Positions 50,065 through 59,109 of a stretch of DNA of 64,000 nt are shown one piece after another. Each line of letters begins with the position of its first letter. The first letter of the stretch is position 1. Both the position numbers and the translations under genes were made by a program. The DNA lies in NCBI RefSeq assembly GCF_000002875.2, contig NC_009418.2, positions 1,600,273-1,664,272 on the forward strand. The letters run 5' to 3'. The notes under the pieces were generated by a model, which ran no database searches, was not told the origin of the DNA, and saw only the letters and a list, made by a program, of their open reading frames with translations. Origin of the DNA: Leishmania infantum JPCM5 (Eukaryota; Euglenozoa; Kinetoplastea; Trypanosomatida; Trypanosomatidae).

Positions 50065-50087
50065 TATATATATATATATACATATAT
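50065..50087. repeat. TA microsatellite
   Basis: TA units with one C interruption, in the gap between CNOT9 and the RRM gene. Confidence 0.9.
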
Positions 50088-50457
50088 GGCGTGCCTATTG
50101 GGCGTGGCGCTGTTCTCTGCGCAGCCAAGGCAGGAGCGCGAATCACAGCAGAGGACGTGTCGTTGTCGGAGTTCGCCCTAAACGCCGCGCCGCTCCCAGT
50201 CAGCTCCGCCGTTGGCGCCGTGCTTCACCCTTTCTACGTCAAGGCTCGTTGGTGGCTATCCTGAAGGAATCCTGTCATCTCGCGTATGCAGTGAGGTGCA
50301 AGTACGTGTGGATGTACAGCGGCACAGCACATCCTTGGTGATGGCCTGGGCGATAATCACCACCTACCCTGGTATGCGACAGCCGTGCTCGGCTTCACGA
50401 ATCCCTATCACGTTTTCCCTTCTCCTCCCCCTCTCCCCATCCACCGTTTGCTTTCTC

Positions 50458-50484
50458 TGACTTTCTCTCTTTCCTTTTCCTGAG
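50458..50484 (+). promoter_or_regulatory. Upstream candidate trans-splice acceptor of the RRM gene
   Basis: This is the strongest CT tract before the gene, ending TCCTGAG. The AG is followed at once by an ATG (50485) opening a 22-codon upstream ORF that stops at 50551-50553. Confidence 0.5.
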
Positions 50485-50596
50485 ATGGATGCTGTGCTCT
50501 CTGCGCGCTGCATCACAACGACACCCGTAGCACCACACAAGGTAGAGCGCTAGCTCGTTCACACCTATTCACGCTCCCTTTCGGCGCCTCACAGGA

Positions 50597-51769
50597 ATGC
50601 AGTCCAAAGGCGTCGAAACGGGTGGTTACAAGCCTTCCTTACGGGTTGACATCGGCTCAGCCGACAACGCCAAGGAGGAGTCGGCAAACGTTACGGAAGG
50701 TAGCCCTCAAAAAGTAATAACCCCGCATGTATCCACAAACATATTCGTGGCCGGCATTCCGTCCACGTGGGACGATGACGCTCTGCGAGAACGCTACAAA
50801 GAGTTTGGCGAGATTGTATCGACAAAAGTAGTCAAGAACCGCCACTTTGGCTTTGTAATGTTTCGGAGAGCGGAGTCTGCGCACGCCGCGATCAATGCCA
50901 CACACCTGACGCAGCCAACTCCCAACTGCGGCACTGTCCTGCACGTTTCTATCGCCATGCACGACGAGGGACTCGATGATCAGCCAAACGACCGCCTTTT
51001 CATTCGCGGGCTGCCGCAATGGGCGACGAAGGAGCACCTTCGACAGATGTTCTCGCCTTACGGTGTCATTACCGAGTGCGCGGTTCTCATGAACCCCCTC
51101 GGGCAGTGCAAAGGATCTGGCTTTGTTCAGTTTTCCTCACAGCAAGAAGCCACTGCCGCCATCAAGGCGCGGGACTCCATTAGCATGGACAGTTGGCCCC
51201 ACCAACTCGAGGTGAAGTACTCAGAGTCGGCCGAGGTGCGGCAGATGCGGCAAGAGCGCAACCGCAATCGCCAGCGGCACTGGCTGCCGTCACCACAGTA
51301 TCGCGGCGGCAACACCCCCAGCTCCCTCCCTTCGCCCTACCCAGGGTTTTCGCCGCCGCTCTCCCTCATTCCGTCTCCGCAGGCGTTTCCAGTCATGAAC
51401 GCGATGCCGTTTCCGATGGTGTACCCACCAACACCAGCCACCACGGGTGCCCCGACGCAGATCGTCTACCCTCAGCCGATCTACCAGACCATACCACCCT
51501 TCTACTCGGCATCTGCAGTGCCTATCCCAGCACCGATTCCGCTTCCTCAAAAAGGCGACCTGCACTTTAGCGGCCCGCCGTTGACAGAGGAGTTGCTGCG
51601 TCTTATGCTGCAGTCCTACGGCGAGGTGGAGGCAGTCAAAAAACTAGATAATGACACCGGCATCGCGGTGCGCCTGCGAGACGTGACGAAGCACGCGCTG
51701 GTGGTGCAACAGCTAAACGGCTCGCTCTTCCCAACTGGGCAGTTGTTGGCGGTCGGTATTTACGCTTAG
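50597..51769 (+). CDS. RNA-binding protein with two RRMs and a degenerate third
   Basis: A 390-residue protein. RRM1 (about 47-120) has RNP2 NIFVAGIP and RNP1 RHFGFVMF. RRM2 (about 133-210) has RNP2 RLFIRGLP and RNP1 CKGSGFVQF. A Pro-rich linker (about 235-315) follows, and the last ~72 residues (about 318-389) have the spacing of an RRM (DLHFSGPPLTEELLRLMLQSYGEVEAVKKL) but poor RNP motifs, so it is either a degenerate RRM or a protein-binding one. It probably binds mRNA and acts post-transcriptionally, like other tandem-RRM proteins of trypanosomatids. I do not recognise a specific orthologue. Confidence 0.85.
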   Translation: MQSKGVETGGYKPSLRVDIGSADNAKEESANVTEGSPQKVITPHVSTNIFVAGIPSTWDDDALRERYKEFGEIVSTKVVKNRHFGFVMFRRAESAHAAINATHLTQPTPNCGTVLHVSIAMHDEGLDDQPNDRLFIRGLPQWATKEHLRQMFSPYGVITECAVLMNPLGQCKGSGFVQFSSQQEATAAIKARDSISMDSWPHQLEVKYSESAEVRQMRQERNRNRQRHWLPSPQYRGGNTPSSLPSPYPGFSPPLSLIPSPQAFPVMNAMPFPMVYPPTPATTGAPTQIVYPQPIYQTIPPFYSASAVPIPAPIPLPQKGDLHFSGPPLTEELLRLMLQSYGEVEAVKKLDNDTGIAVRLRDVTKHALVVQQLNGSLFPTGQLLAVGIYA

Positions 51770-52271
51770 CGCCCACTTCTTTTATTTTCCTGAGCGAGCA
51801 CGAACAAGGAAGCACAGCAGCGGGAGCGCACGCGCGCACGCGTTCGCTAGCGCAGGCACGAATACACGTGGCGGGAGTGCTACTGGCAACACAAAAAAAA
51901 AACCATTGTTGTGTGGAAATGGAAATGGTAAACGTGGAGCTCACCTACAAGGGAGAATAGTGAACAAGCGGATGGTCGCTTCTCTACCGAAGCGCAAAGG
52001 ATTGAGAGGGACACGTGATGTTCCTGATAATATAATCGCCAGTGCCGACAAGAAGGGGCCGGCCAGGCTTGTCTTGAATTCGCAGGCGTGCGTGCGCGTG
52101 CGTAGACTAACGGGTGGGTTGCAGAGTGGGCTTCTTCACGTGCGAGTAGCGAAAAGAGCGACAGCGAGGTAGAAGGAGAGGGCGTGCGTGCGCCTGTGAT
52201 GCAGGATGCCGCAGTTGGCTGAGGCGTCACCTCAGTGATCTCTCCTTTCGCCTTGCTTGCTTTTTGTGCGC

Positions 52272-52294
52272 ACATGTGTGTGTGTGTATGTTTA

Positions 52295-52325
<31 letters not shown>

Positions 52326-52334
52326 GTGTGTGTG
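52272..52334. repeat. TATGTG microsatellite
   Basis: TG dinucleotides pass into about five TATGTG units and back to TG. It is seen directly in the intergenic region after the RRM gene. Confidence 0.9.
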
Positions 52335-52825
52335 CATCGTGTTGCTGCGCCGTTACCCCGAACAGTTCTCGCGGCTTACATGCGTAAGGCTGTCACACGC
52401 ATTACCAACGCAGCGTTGCGATGCATGCCGACTCGTAACTCGTTTCTTCAGAAGGATGATTGCAAGCATTCACGCGGAGTTTTTTTTTTGTCTGTTTTTG
52501 TTGGAGGGGCTCTGACCAATGCGTCACACCGTAGGCAACGCCTCTTTGCCACTGCTACCACCACACATCCCCCTCTCGTTGGTTTTCTCTCGTCCGGCTC
52601 CCTCTTAACTGGAGCGTCTCGCTCGTTCTTTCCCTCCTCCTCTTTTTCATCTTTTCGCTCTTCACCTTATTGTTAAGCTGTGTGCATATCTGTTTGTCTC
52701 TCCACGAGTCGACGCGTTTGTGGTGCACCGTTGTAGGCGACTGAGGGGAGAGAAGGACTCCAAGAAGAGGGTTAGGCCCCTCTGCTTTGTTTATTTTTTT
52801 CTGTTCACGTCTACTTTTGCTCCGA

Positions 52826-52845
52826 AATATATATATATATATATA
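52826..52845. repeat. TA microsatellite
   Basis: About ten AT/TA units, noticeably AT-rich in a GC-rich surrounding. Confidence 0.9.
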
Positions 52846-53316
52846 CAACTGAAAACGATCAACGGAATCTTGGCAGCATCAGTAAGCAAAGACGGTGGCA
52901 CGCTCGGGACCGCAGAGTGTCACTTCTGACAATAATAATGCTGCATGATGCAGTACGGGCAGCCGTACCGCTTACCGCGCATGCGACATCCCCGTCACCT
53001 CTCCATGGCACCTTCTTTTGCCGCGCGTGCGTCTCTCCTTTCCTCCCAGCCTCGGGCGATGACGGAGTGATGCGATAACAGCACTCGTACTGCTCCGGAG
53101 AAGCGCACGACCTTCCCTTGAGAAAGCGCTTGTTTCAGCAGCCCTTTTTACCTCCTCCGCGCCGCCTGCGTCGATCCATCAACTCGGTTTGCCTATAACT
53201 CTCTCTTCCTCTGCGTTTGTGTCCGCCATTCTCCGCGTCTCTGCGTTTCTTCTCTTCTAATGGTGGCGAAGCAAGCGAGAGCGAGGGCTATCCGTGTTGC
53301 TCCCTTGCGCTGAACC

Positions 53317-53676
53317 ATGGGGTCGACCTTCCTGGGGTACTCAGATGAGGATCATGGGCTCGCGTCGGTGTGGGGTCGCCTCATCTTTCTCTCGTGCATT
53401 ACAACAGGGAGCTTTTACGTCTTATTCGGTCTCTTTGCGTGCCGCAGGCTCATACTGCGGGACATTCGGTGGCTCCTCATGGCGATCCTCTACTTTTCCA
53501 TGGGGGTGTGCCACGCCTTCTTCACCCTGACACTACTCTGCTTCGCCATTGCTTGCGTTCTCCACAGCTTTGAGAAACCCATGCAGAGCGGGGAAATGAT
53601 CATGTACTCCGGTATCATGACCATCATCACCATGTACTTTGCTTGCGGGCGCAAAACCATCCTTTACTCCCTTTGA
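53317..53676 (+). CDS. Three-pass membrane protein, TMEM170-like
   Basis: A 119-residue protein with three hydrophobic segments (about 22-42, 51-80 and 93-110). Although identity is low, the pattern follows TMEM170: VW near the start, LxxHx-like entry to the first helix, an arginine-rich turn (CRRLILRD), MGxxxxF in the second helix, FAIAxV, a P-M...E loop (EKPMQSGE), and a final helix ending GxxT...R...L. TMEM170 proteins shape ER sheets and the nuclear envelope in animals. The ATG follows a CT-rich splice region. Alternatively this is an unrelated small membrane protein. Confidence 0.55.
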   Translation: MGSTFLGYSDEDHGLASVWGRLIFLSCITTGSFYVLFGLFACRRLILRDIRWLLMAILYFSMGVCHAFFTLTLLCFAIACVLHSFEKPMQSGEMIMYSGIMTIITMYFACGRKTILYSL

Positions 53677-54698
53677 CCTCGCGTGGGCTACCAAACCTCC
53701 ACACGCACACGCTACATTGCACGACTGCAGTGCTGCGTGGGCACCTGTACCCTGCAGAGAAAAGAATTGCTGCGAAGAGTCAGTCGATATAAAAGCAAAT
53801 CGCTGTGATCTCAATGGCCACGCACCCCTCCTCCTGTGCTGTTCGCGCCTCGCACGTTGCTCGTCCACTTGCCGAAAAGCACCAGAGGTAGAAGCATCTG
53901 CGAAGGGACGTTAGAGAGCGCGATGAGGCAGTGAACTCACAAGTATCTCTGCTCGTACGCACTACTCTGCATCTTAGGCGTGCCAGCGGTGCGGCGCGCA
54001 GCAGGACCTGGGCTCTCTAGATCCTCTTCCTACATGCCAACGCGCTTAATTAACTGTCAGGCGTTCCCACCGGTTCGTCCCTCTCCCGTATCCTCTTTCC
54101 TCCTCTCCACGGTGATTCTCTCTCTCTCCTTCTCGTGCGTGTGTGTGTGTGTGCGTGTTTTTGCGTCCTTGCCCAATGGCTCTCCGACTGGGGGGGGGGC
54201 CTACGGGCTTACACAGCACACAGCTGTTGCGCACTGCGCAGGCGCACTACCTCCCCTCCCCCGTCTCCCCCCTCCTCTTTCATCTCACCAAAACGCCTCC
54301 TCCGCTGCATACTGCATTCTTTCTTTTTGTGCATGTGTGTGTCGGCTGCGCATCTCACCAGCAGCGCACTCCAGACTCGTCACGCCTTCATTTCTGTTGT
54401 GTCTCCTGCTACACCACAACAGCCGCGTAAACGTCACATTAGTCGCACAAGGCTACACAAGCGCATCATACACTGTGGTGTGTCTTTCTCCCCATCTGCT
54501 TCTTATTTTTTGGCACCTTTTCTCGTCACATAGCACAGGCTTCTCAGCGGAGTTCTATATATTTTTTATAATTTCTCTTTTTTTTTAATGCTCTCTCTCT
54601 CTCCCTCGGTCCTCCTGACAATATCTCATCACTTTTTTTTTTGCCAACTCCCTTCCTCACCTCTACGCAGCTCTCCAGCGGTGACTCAGGACAACAGG
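53677..54698. other. Intergenic region, 1 kb
   Basis: No gene is supported. A G10 run lies at 54190-54199 and a TG microsatellite at 54137-54156. The right end is one of the richest pyrimidine stretches of the window (about 54560-54670). Confidence 0.6.
54560..54670 (+). promoter_or_regulatory. Trans-splice acceptor of the WD40 gene
   Basis: CT-rich sequence with T9 and T10 runs ends CTCTACGCAG, with AG at 54669-54670, 28 bases before the ATG at 54699. Confidence 0.6.
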
Positions 54699-55676
54699 AT
54701 GTCTCTTGATATCGCGACTTACCAGCTCCTGGACGCCGATCATCACATCCATTTCTGTTCGCAATCACCAGATACGAAGTTTCTCGCGTGTGCCCTCGGT
54801 AACGGAGTGGTGTGTCTTGTGAACGCCATCACGTTCAATGCTGTGGCGCGTGGGGCCCCCGGGAAGGACTTTCTCGACGTCCCCGCTACGTGCATTCGAT
54901 GGGCTCCAGAGCAGTGCGACAGCGCTTGGCAACTGGTCAGCAGCAGCTGCGCTGGTGGTGTCATGCTGTGGCACTGGGATCGTAACGAGTTCTCTCTTCG
55001 ACGTGGAGCCGCAGCGTGCGAGAAACACAATGAGGTGATGGTGGTGGATGTTTCGCCGAGCGGAAAGCAAGTGTTGACGGCGGGCAGCGATCGTATCGTG
55101 CGCCTGTACGACTCCAAGCTTACCCCGCTTGCGCAGTTGACAGAGGGAGTAAACGCGGATGGCACATCACGTCCGGCACACACAAACCGCATCTTCTCTC
55201 TTCGCTTCTTGACCGAGGTGGCGGCAGTCAGTGCAGGCTGGGAGAGTCCGATTCAGCTGTGGGACCTGCGTGCGTGTCGATCCAACAGGCAGGTAGTCGG
55301 GGTGCAGGGGGTGTCGGATTGCTTAGAACCCGTCCCAAGCACACCGATGGTGCTGGTGGCGTCCCCGAAGTCGACGAACACACTGCAAATTTTCGACACC
55401 GTCACCGGAAGAGTGCTGGAGGAGAACTCGAGCAAAATGTGCTCTCAGTTAAACGTGGCAGAGCGCGTGTTAGTATGCCGCATCCAGGGCGACACAGGCA
55501 ATGCCTGGTGTCTCACGGTTTCGCCGCCCTCCGTGATTGTTCTCTGCGTGTCCTCCGGCCTCATAGTGGCACGCGCGGCGCTCGCGCATACTCCAATCAA
55601 CATGACCATGAAAGATGCCAGTGTGGTGGTGGGGTGCAAGAATGGAGTTTTGCTGCAGGTGTCACTTAGGATGTAA
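54699..55676 (+). CDS. WD40-repeat protein
   Basis: A 325-residue protein, about the size of a single seven-bladed propeller. Clear blades include SAWQLVSSSCAGGVMLWHWD, NEVMVVDVSPSGKQVLTAGSDRIVRLYDSK (a near-perfect WD repeat) and NRIFSLRFL...WESPIQLWDLR; others are weaker. There is nothing outside the propeller. WD40 propellers are protein-binding platforms; the complex cannot be named from the sequence. The upstream in-frame extension from 54588 is pyrimidine-rich leader, so the ATG after the AG at 54670 is taken. Confidence 0.85.
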   Translation: MSLDIATYQLLDADHHIHFCSQSPDTKFLACALGNGVVCLVNAITFNAVARGAPGKDFLDVPATCIRWAPEQCDSAWQLVSSSCAGGVMLWHWDRNEFSLRRGAAACEKHNEVMVVDVSPSGKQVLTAGSDRIVRLYDSKLTPLAQLTEGVNADGTSRPAHTNRIFSLRFLTEVAAVSAGWESPIQLWDLRACRSNRQVVGVQGVSDCLEPVPSTPMVLVASPKSTNTLQIFDTVTGRVLEENSSKMCSQLNVAERVLVCRIQGDTGNAWCLTVSPPSVIVLCVSSGLIVARAALAHTPINMTMKDASVVVGCKNGVLLQVSLRM

Positions 55677-57340
55677 ACAAGACTCAGTCAATAGTAATAG
55701 GTAAGAGACGTGTTCTCTCTATCTGGCGCTTTTCCTCTCCTTTCTTTTTTTTTTTTCGCGGTCGTCTGACGCTGCGCCTGCGTCGAGGGTGTCCCTCACA
55801 GAGGGCAGTTTTGTGGGTTTTTGGCTCCGTCCGCATGTATCATATTACGCTGCGGCAGTACGCACAGACAGACACGTGCTTTATTTTTTTTTTTGTCTCC
55901 CTGAGCGTCCCCGTTTGCACACACGAACACGTTAGCGCATAGGCGCATACAACCACCACCGCACATCTACCGTTGTAGGAGTACGACTAAAGACTGGTCG
56001 TCTAGAGCATACCGTCTGCCTTTGAATCGGGGCCGTGCGGGTAGTGGTCCGGGGGCAGGGCCAGTTCAGGTGCACCCCGGATGAGCCCAAGGAGGTTGTT
56101 GGCCGGTCTCAGGTGAGGGCACTCTAAGGCCCTGCACGCCCTGCCTGCATTCCATGCTTCTCCCTGATTCGCCTCAATCCGTATCACTCCATAATGTGGT
56201 GAGGAGGCTCTCCTAAGCACGAGTTTGCAAGACTCCGATGATGCGACTTCGGGGTGCTCTCCTCCTGCTTTCGGCATCGGTGCCTAATGCGCCCGTTCGG
56301 TCGGATAGTGAACGTGCCGCATGTTTTGCAAACGTGCGATGCGGGGCTGACAGGCAGGGATCTCTTCGCGCCTTGCTCGCCCATCACTCCTGCTCTTCTC
56401 GCCTCTGCGCCCTCTGCTTTGAATGCGATACACCATGCCAGCTTTGGTGGAGTGCGCGTGTGCACAGTGCTCACGGTAACTTCATGTTGGGGCCTGTTTC
56501 AGGGCCCACTGCTGTCTGAGGAGGAGGGGGCGTGCCCGGATGGCTTGCACGCATGTGCAGCGACACGCGAGACCGTGCCGTAAGTGCGTGGCAGCCTCGG
56601 CACTCTTGCCCTCTCATGACTCGGCACGCCCTTGAAAGGAGTGGGGGTGTGTGACAAGCGGGAAAGGCCCGCGGCGAAACACGTACCTACGCACAAAGAA
56701 CTGACAGTCTCTTATCTTTGTTGAATCGTCAACACGATTTTGTTGTGTGCTTGCGCAACGGTGGACATGGGGGTGCACATCTCCCCATAAAGGCGCCAGC
56801 CCATGTCTGTCTACCTACACCAAGAGCCCGAAACCGTACCCGGAGGCAGGCTCTCGGCTTCCCGGCACAGTGGGTACCCCGTGCCTGCGATCACCCCCTC
56901 CTCCCACTGATGCAGCCGGTACCATCAGGCGAACAACATACTCAAACAGCACAAAAAAGGGGCCCTCTTTTCTTTTTCTGCGCCTCTCACGGCCATGACG
57001 TTAGTCAGCGCAGTGCCACGAAGCAGCGTCAATCACCGGTGTAGCGACAGCGTGGCTTGTTGGCATGGAGCGCCGCAGCAAACGCGCCTCCTCCTTTCAC
57101 AATCAGTGGTGCATAGGTGCGTCACAGAGCAGCGAGTCCTGCGGTCATGCCGAATTCACGTCGTCCTGTGCGACTTCTCTGCCGATCCCTCTTCACTCTC
57201 TCCCCTCTGCCACTACCCCTCCACCGGCCCCCTTCTCCACACGTCGCCTTTCTCTTCTTTCGTCCACGTATTCATGCCCCTCTGCATCAATACCGCACTT
57301 CTGATTTTACACGAGCAGAGAGCAGCGCGTCTTTTTTTTT
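55677..57340. other. Longest gene-free stretch, 1.66 kb
   Basis: No + strand gene is supported. T-rich runs follow the WD40 gene (55745-55756, 55883-55893). From about 56000 to 56480 the - strand has two overlapping open frames, one with a zinc-finger-like motif, that may be a retroposon remnant. The next splice region (CT tract at 57247-57265 and later AGs) lies at the right end; a T9 run touches the next ATG. Confidence 0.5.
56002..56474 (-). pseudogene. Possible degenerate retroelement remnant with zinc-finger-like motif
   Basis: Two overlapping - strand open frames (91 and 96 residues) each carry protein-like segments. The longer has HVCKTCGTFTIRPNGRIRHRC, spacing C-x2-C-x12-H-x-C, resembling nucleic-acid-binding fingers of non-LTR retrotransposons. 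Trypanosomatid genomes contain degenerate ingi/L1Tc-related elements (DIREs) that could leave such debris. Direction against all other genes and lack of a full ORF argue for a remnant. Support is weak, resting on one motif; chance is possible. Confidence 0.22.
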
Positions 57341-58417
57341 ATGTCCATCGGCACCGACTACTTGAGCGCCTTGCTCAACTGCAATGGATGCCTGCAAGAG
57401 CGCATCCTGCGCCGCATCCTCATCATCGAGTACGAAACAGACAGCCTTTTGGCGCTACGATGCGCCCTTGTACCTCTGCAGATCCCAACTCGCAAAAGAA
57501 AACGGCACACTGAGCCTGTCGCCGCTCAGGGGACGTGTTTGAGCTTGGATGCCGATACGGCTCGTCATCGCTGGAGCACAGAACTTTCCAAAGCACTCAA
57601 CGATGAGGCGGCGAAGGCGAACTGCACCGCATCGCTGTGTCCGCATGCAAAGAAGCGCTGGTATGCAGTCGCCGAGGCACTTCGTCGCGCCGGACACCCG
57701 TCATTCACCCCATACGAGCTGGTCACCAAGTACAAGGAGATGCACAGCGATCCAAGACCCTTTTCACCCAGTGAGGCTTGTTTCGTGTGCCAGTATGTCC
57801 GAGAAAAAGGACGTGACTGGCAGGGGCTGTGTCAAGCACTGCATCAGCGTCTGGGACATGTACGTACACCTTTTCAAGTAGCCCAGCAATACCGCCAGAG
57901 GTTGCGGTGCGCTTTTGTCGAGAATCGCCTCACCTCATCTCAGCTCCTTACCCTGCTCGCAGACCTGCCCGCCTCCCCGCACCGTCGCGACTTTGCCGCG
58001 CTGTCGGTGGAGGCGCAGCGGTTCACCTCGCACAAGACACTCCAGGTAAGCCCGCTTTACTTGAAGAGGGAGCTGGAGACCCTTGACTTTGCTGCCCGGG
58101 TGCCGACATGCCACCAGCTCTACTGGAAGCTAGTGAACCTTCTGTGCAACTTCTCCCTCTCGCATCCAAACCGCCTTGATGCGTTTCAGCACAGGATGCC
58201 ATTCTGCTACCAGCAGCTTTCCCTAGCCGACCTCGCGCGCTCTCTCCAATGCGAGGCAGTGGAGCTGCAGGAGAGAGTCGTCCACGCACTCCTGCGTCTT
58301 AGTCGTCCACCAGAGGCACTCAACTACGAGGAATGCTCCAAGAAGCTCTTCGGGACGGTGTGCGGTGCACGGCTGATCTACCAAATCTCCGAGAAGTTGC
58401 ACGAAAAAGACACTTGA
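57341..58417 (+). CDS. Myb/SANT-like protein, possible SNAPc (SNAP190-type) subunit
   Basis: A 358-residue protein. Around residues 75-115, RHRWSTELSKAL...AKKRWYAVAEALRRAG resembles a divergent Myb repeat. A clearer one lies at about 139-190 (FSPSEACFVCQYVREKGRDWQGLCQALHQRLGHVRTPFQVAQQYRQRL), with the spaced tryptophan and hydrophobic positions of a SANT/Myb helix-turn-helix. More helical segments follow, perhaps further degenerate repeats. Trypanosomatid SNAPc, which drives SL RNA and other small-RNA promoters, has a Myb-containing subunit related to SNAP190; this could be it, but other Myb factors exist and I cannot decide. The ATG follows a T9 run directly, so the splice AG must lie upstream of that run. 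Confidence 0.6.
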   Translation: MSIGTDYLSALLNCNGCLQERILRRILIIEYETDSLLALRCALVPLQIPTRKRKRHTEPVAAQGTCLSLDADTARHRWSTELSKALNDEAAKANCTASLCPHAKKRWYAVAEALRRAGHPSFTPYELVTKYKEMHSDPRPFSPSEACFVCQYVREKGRDWQGLCQALHQRLGHVRTPFQVAQQYRQRLRCAFVENRLTSSQLLTLLADLPASPHRRDFAALSVEAQRFTSHKTLQVSPLYLKRELETLDFAARVPTCHQLYWKLVNLLCNFSLSHPNRLDAFQHRMPFCYQQLSLADLARSLQCEAVELQERVVHALLRLSRPPEALNYEECSKKLFGTVCGARLIYQISEKLHEKDT

Positions 58418-59109
58418 GCTGCCCGTCACATCTCACACATATTATCTTCTGTTGCACGGGCCTGTGGTCATGTTGGAGGGCAAATGACGCAGCTTCGCGG
58501 ATTTGTTTTGCATAGCCCTCATTGCCTTGTCCCAGCACACCAGTAGCAACCTCGATGGGTACCTGCTGTCGTCTGCCCTTGCGGGCACACGAAAGAGCAG
58601 CGACCCGTTGACAAACTGCGCAAAGGCAAAACAAAAAGAGAATATACTAACAGGCTACGGCGGTAAAAGGTCCCGAAAGGAAACGACATCTTGGCGGCAT
58701 CCAATGTCACATCGCTACACGGCGCTGCGCGTGACACCGTCATACACAATCTATTGCGCAGGCCTCCCCACTTCTCTGTCGCCCGCCATCCTCTTCAACC
58801 CTTGCCGTACCTTACTTCTCTCTCGATACTCTCGGTGAACTTGGAAAGCACTCACGAGTCGCGTTTTTTTGTGCGCGTGTGTGTGTTCGCCCTCCCCCCT
58901 CCTCCACCACCCCAACCCTACCTCTCGTCGTCTACCTCTCTCGCACTCCGTTCGTATAACTCTCGCTCCTCTGTGCAGCACGGCCCTATATTCGCTCGGC
59001 CCCCGTCCCATTGTCGGTGCCCGTGTTTTGCTTGATCTTTGACCCCCCCTCTTCCCCCCTCTTCCCTCCTCTTTCCCCTCTCTCTATCCCTCTCCGTCTC
59101 CAGTAAATA
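58418..59109. other. Intergenic region
   Basis: No gene is supported. The last ~65 bases are almost pure pyrimidine up to an AG six bases before the next ATG. Confidence 0.6.
59041..59103 (+). promoter_or_regulatory. Trans-splice acceptor adjacent to the start of the ARD-fold gene
   Basis: A C/T tract of about 60 bases ends in CCAG (AG at 59102-59103), and the ATG begins at 59110, only six bases later. Unless another AG is used, the mRNA leader beyond the spliced leader would be six bases. Confidence 0.6.

Larger units (their letters stand above)
49508..50596. other. Intergenic region, 1.1 kb, with TA microsatellite
   Basis: No gene is supported. A TA microsatellite lies at 50065-50087. Two possible splice acceptors serve the next gene: AG at 50483-50484 after a CT tract (50458-50482), and AG at 50593-50594 just before the ATG. 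Confidence 0.6.
51770..53316. other. Intergenic region, 1.55 kb, with microsatellites
   Basis: No gene is supported. Contents: a TATGTG-type repeat at 52272-52334, a TA tract at 52826-52845, T/A-rich runs near 51891-51902 and 52481-52489, and a CT-rich stretch at about 53200-53260 that likely serves splicing of the next gene. Confidence 0.6.

Noticed and set aside
53317..53676. Viral or phage membrane protein
   Set aside because: The codon use, splice region and neighbours are like the rest of the window; TMEM170-like is a better explanation.
56238..56583. Two + strand open frames in the 1.66-kb gap
   Set aside because: Cys/Ala/Ser-rich composition without a domain; they mirror the - strand frames there and lack a splice region of their own.
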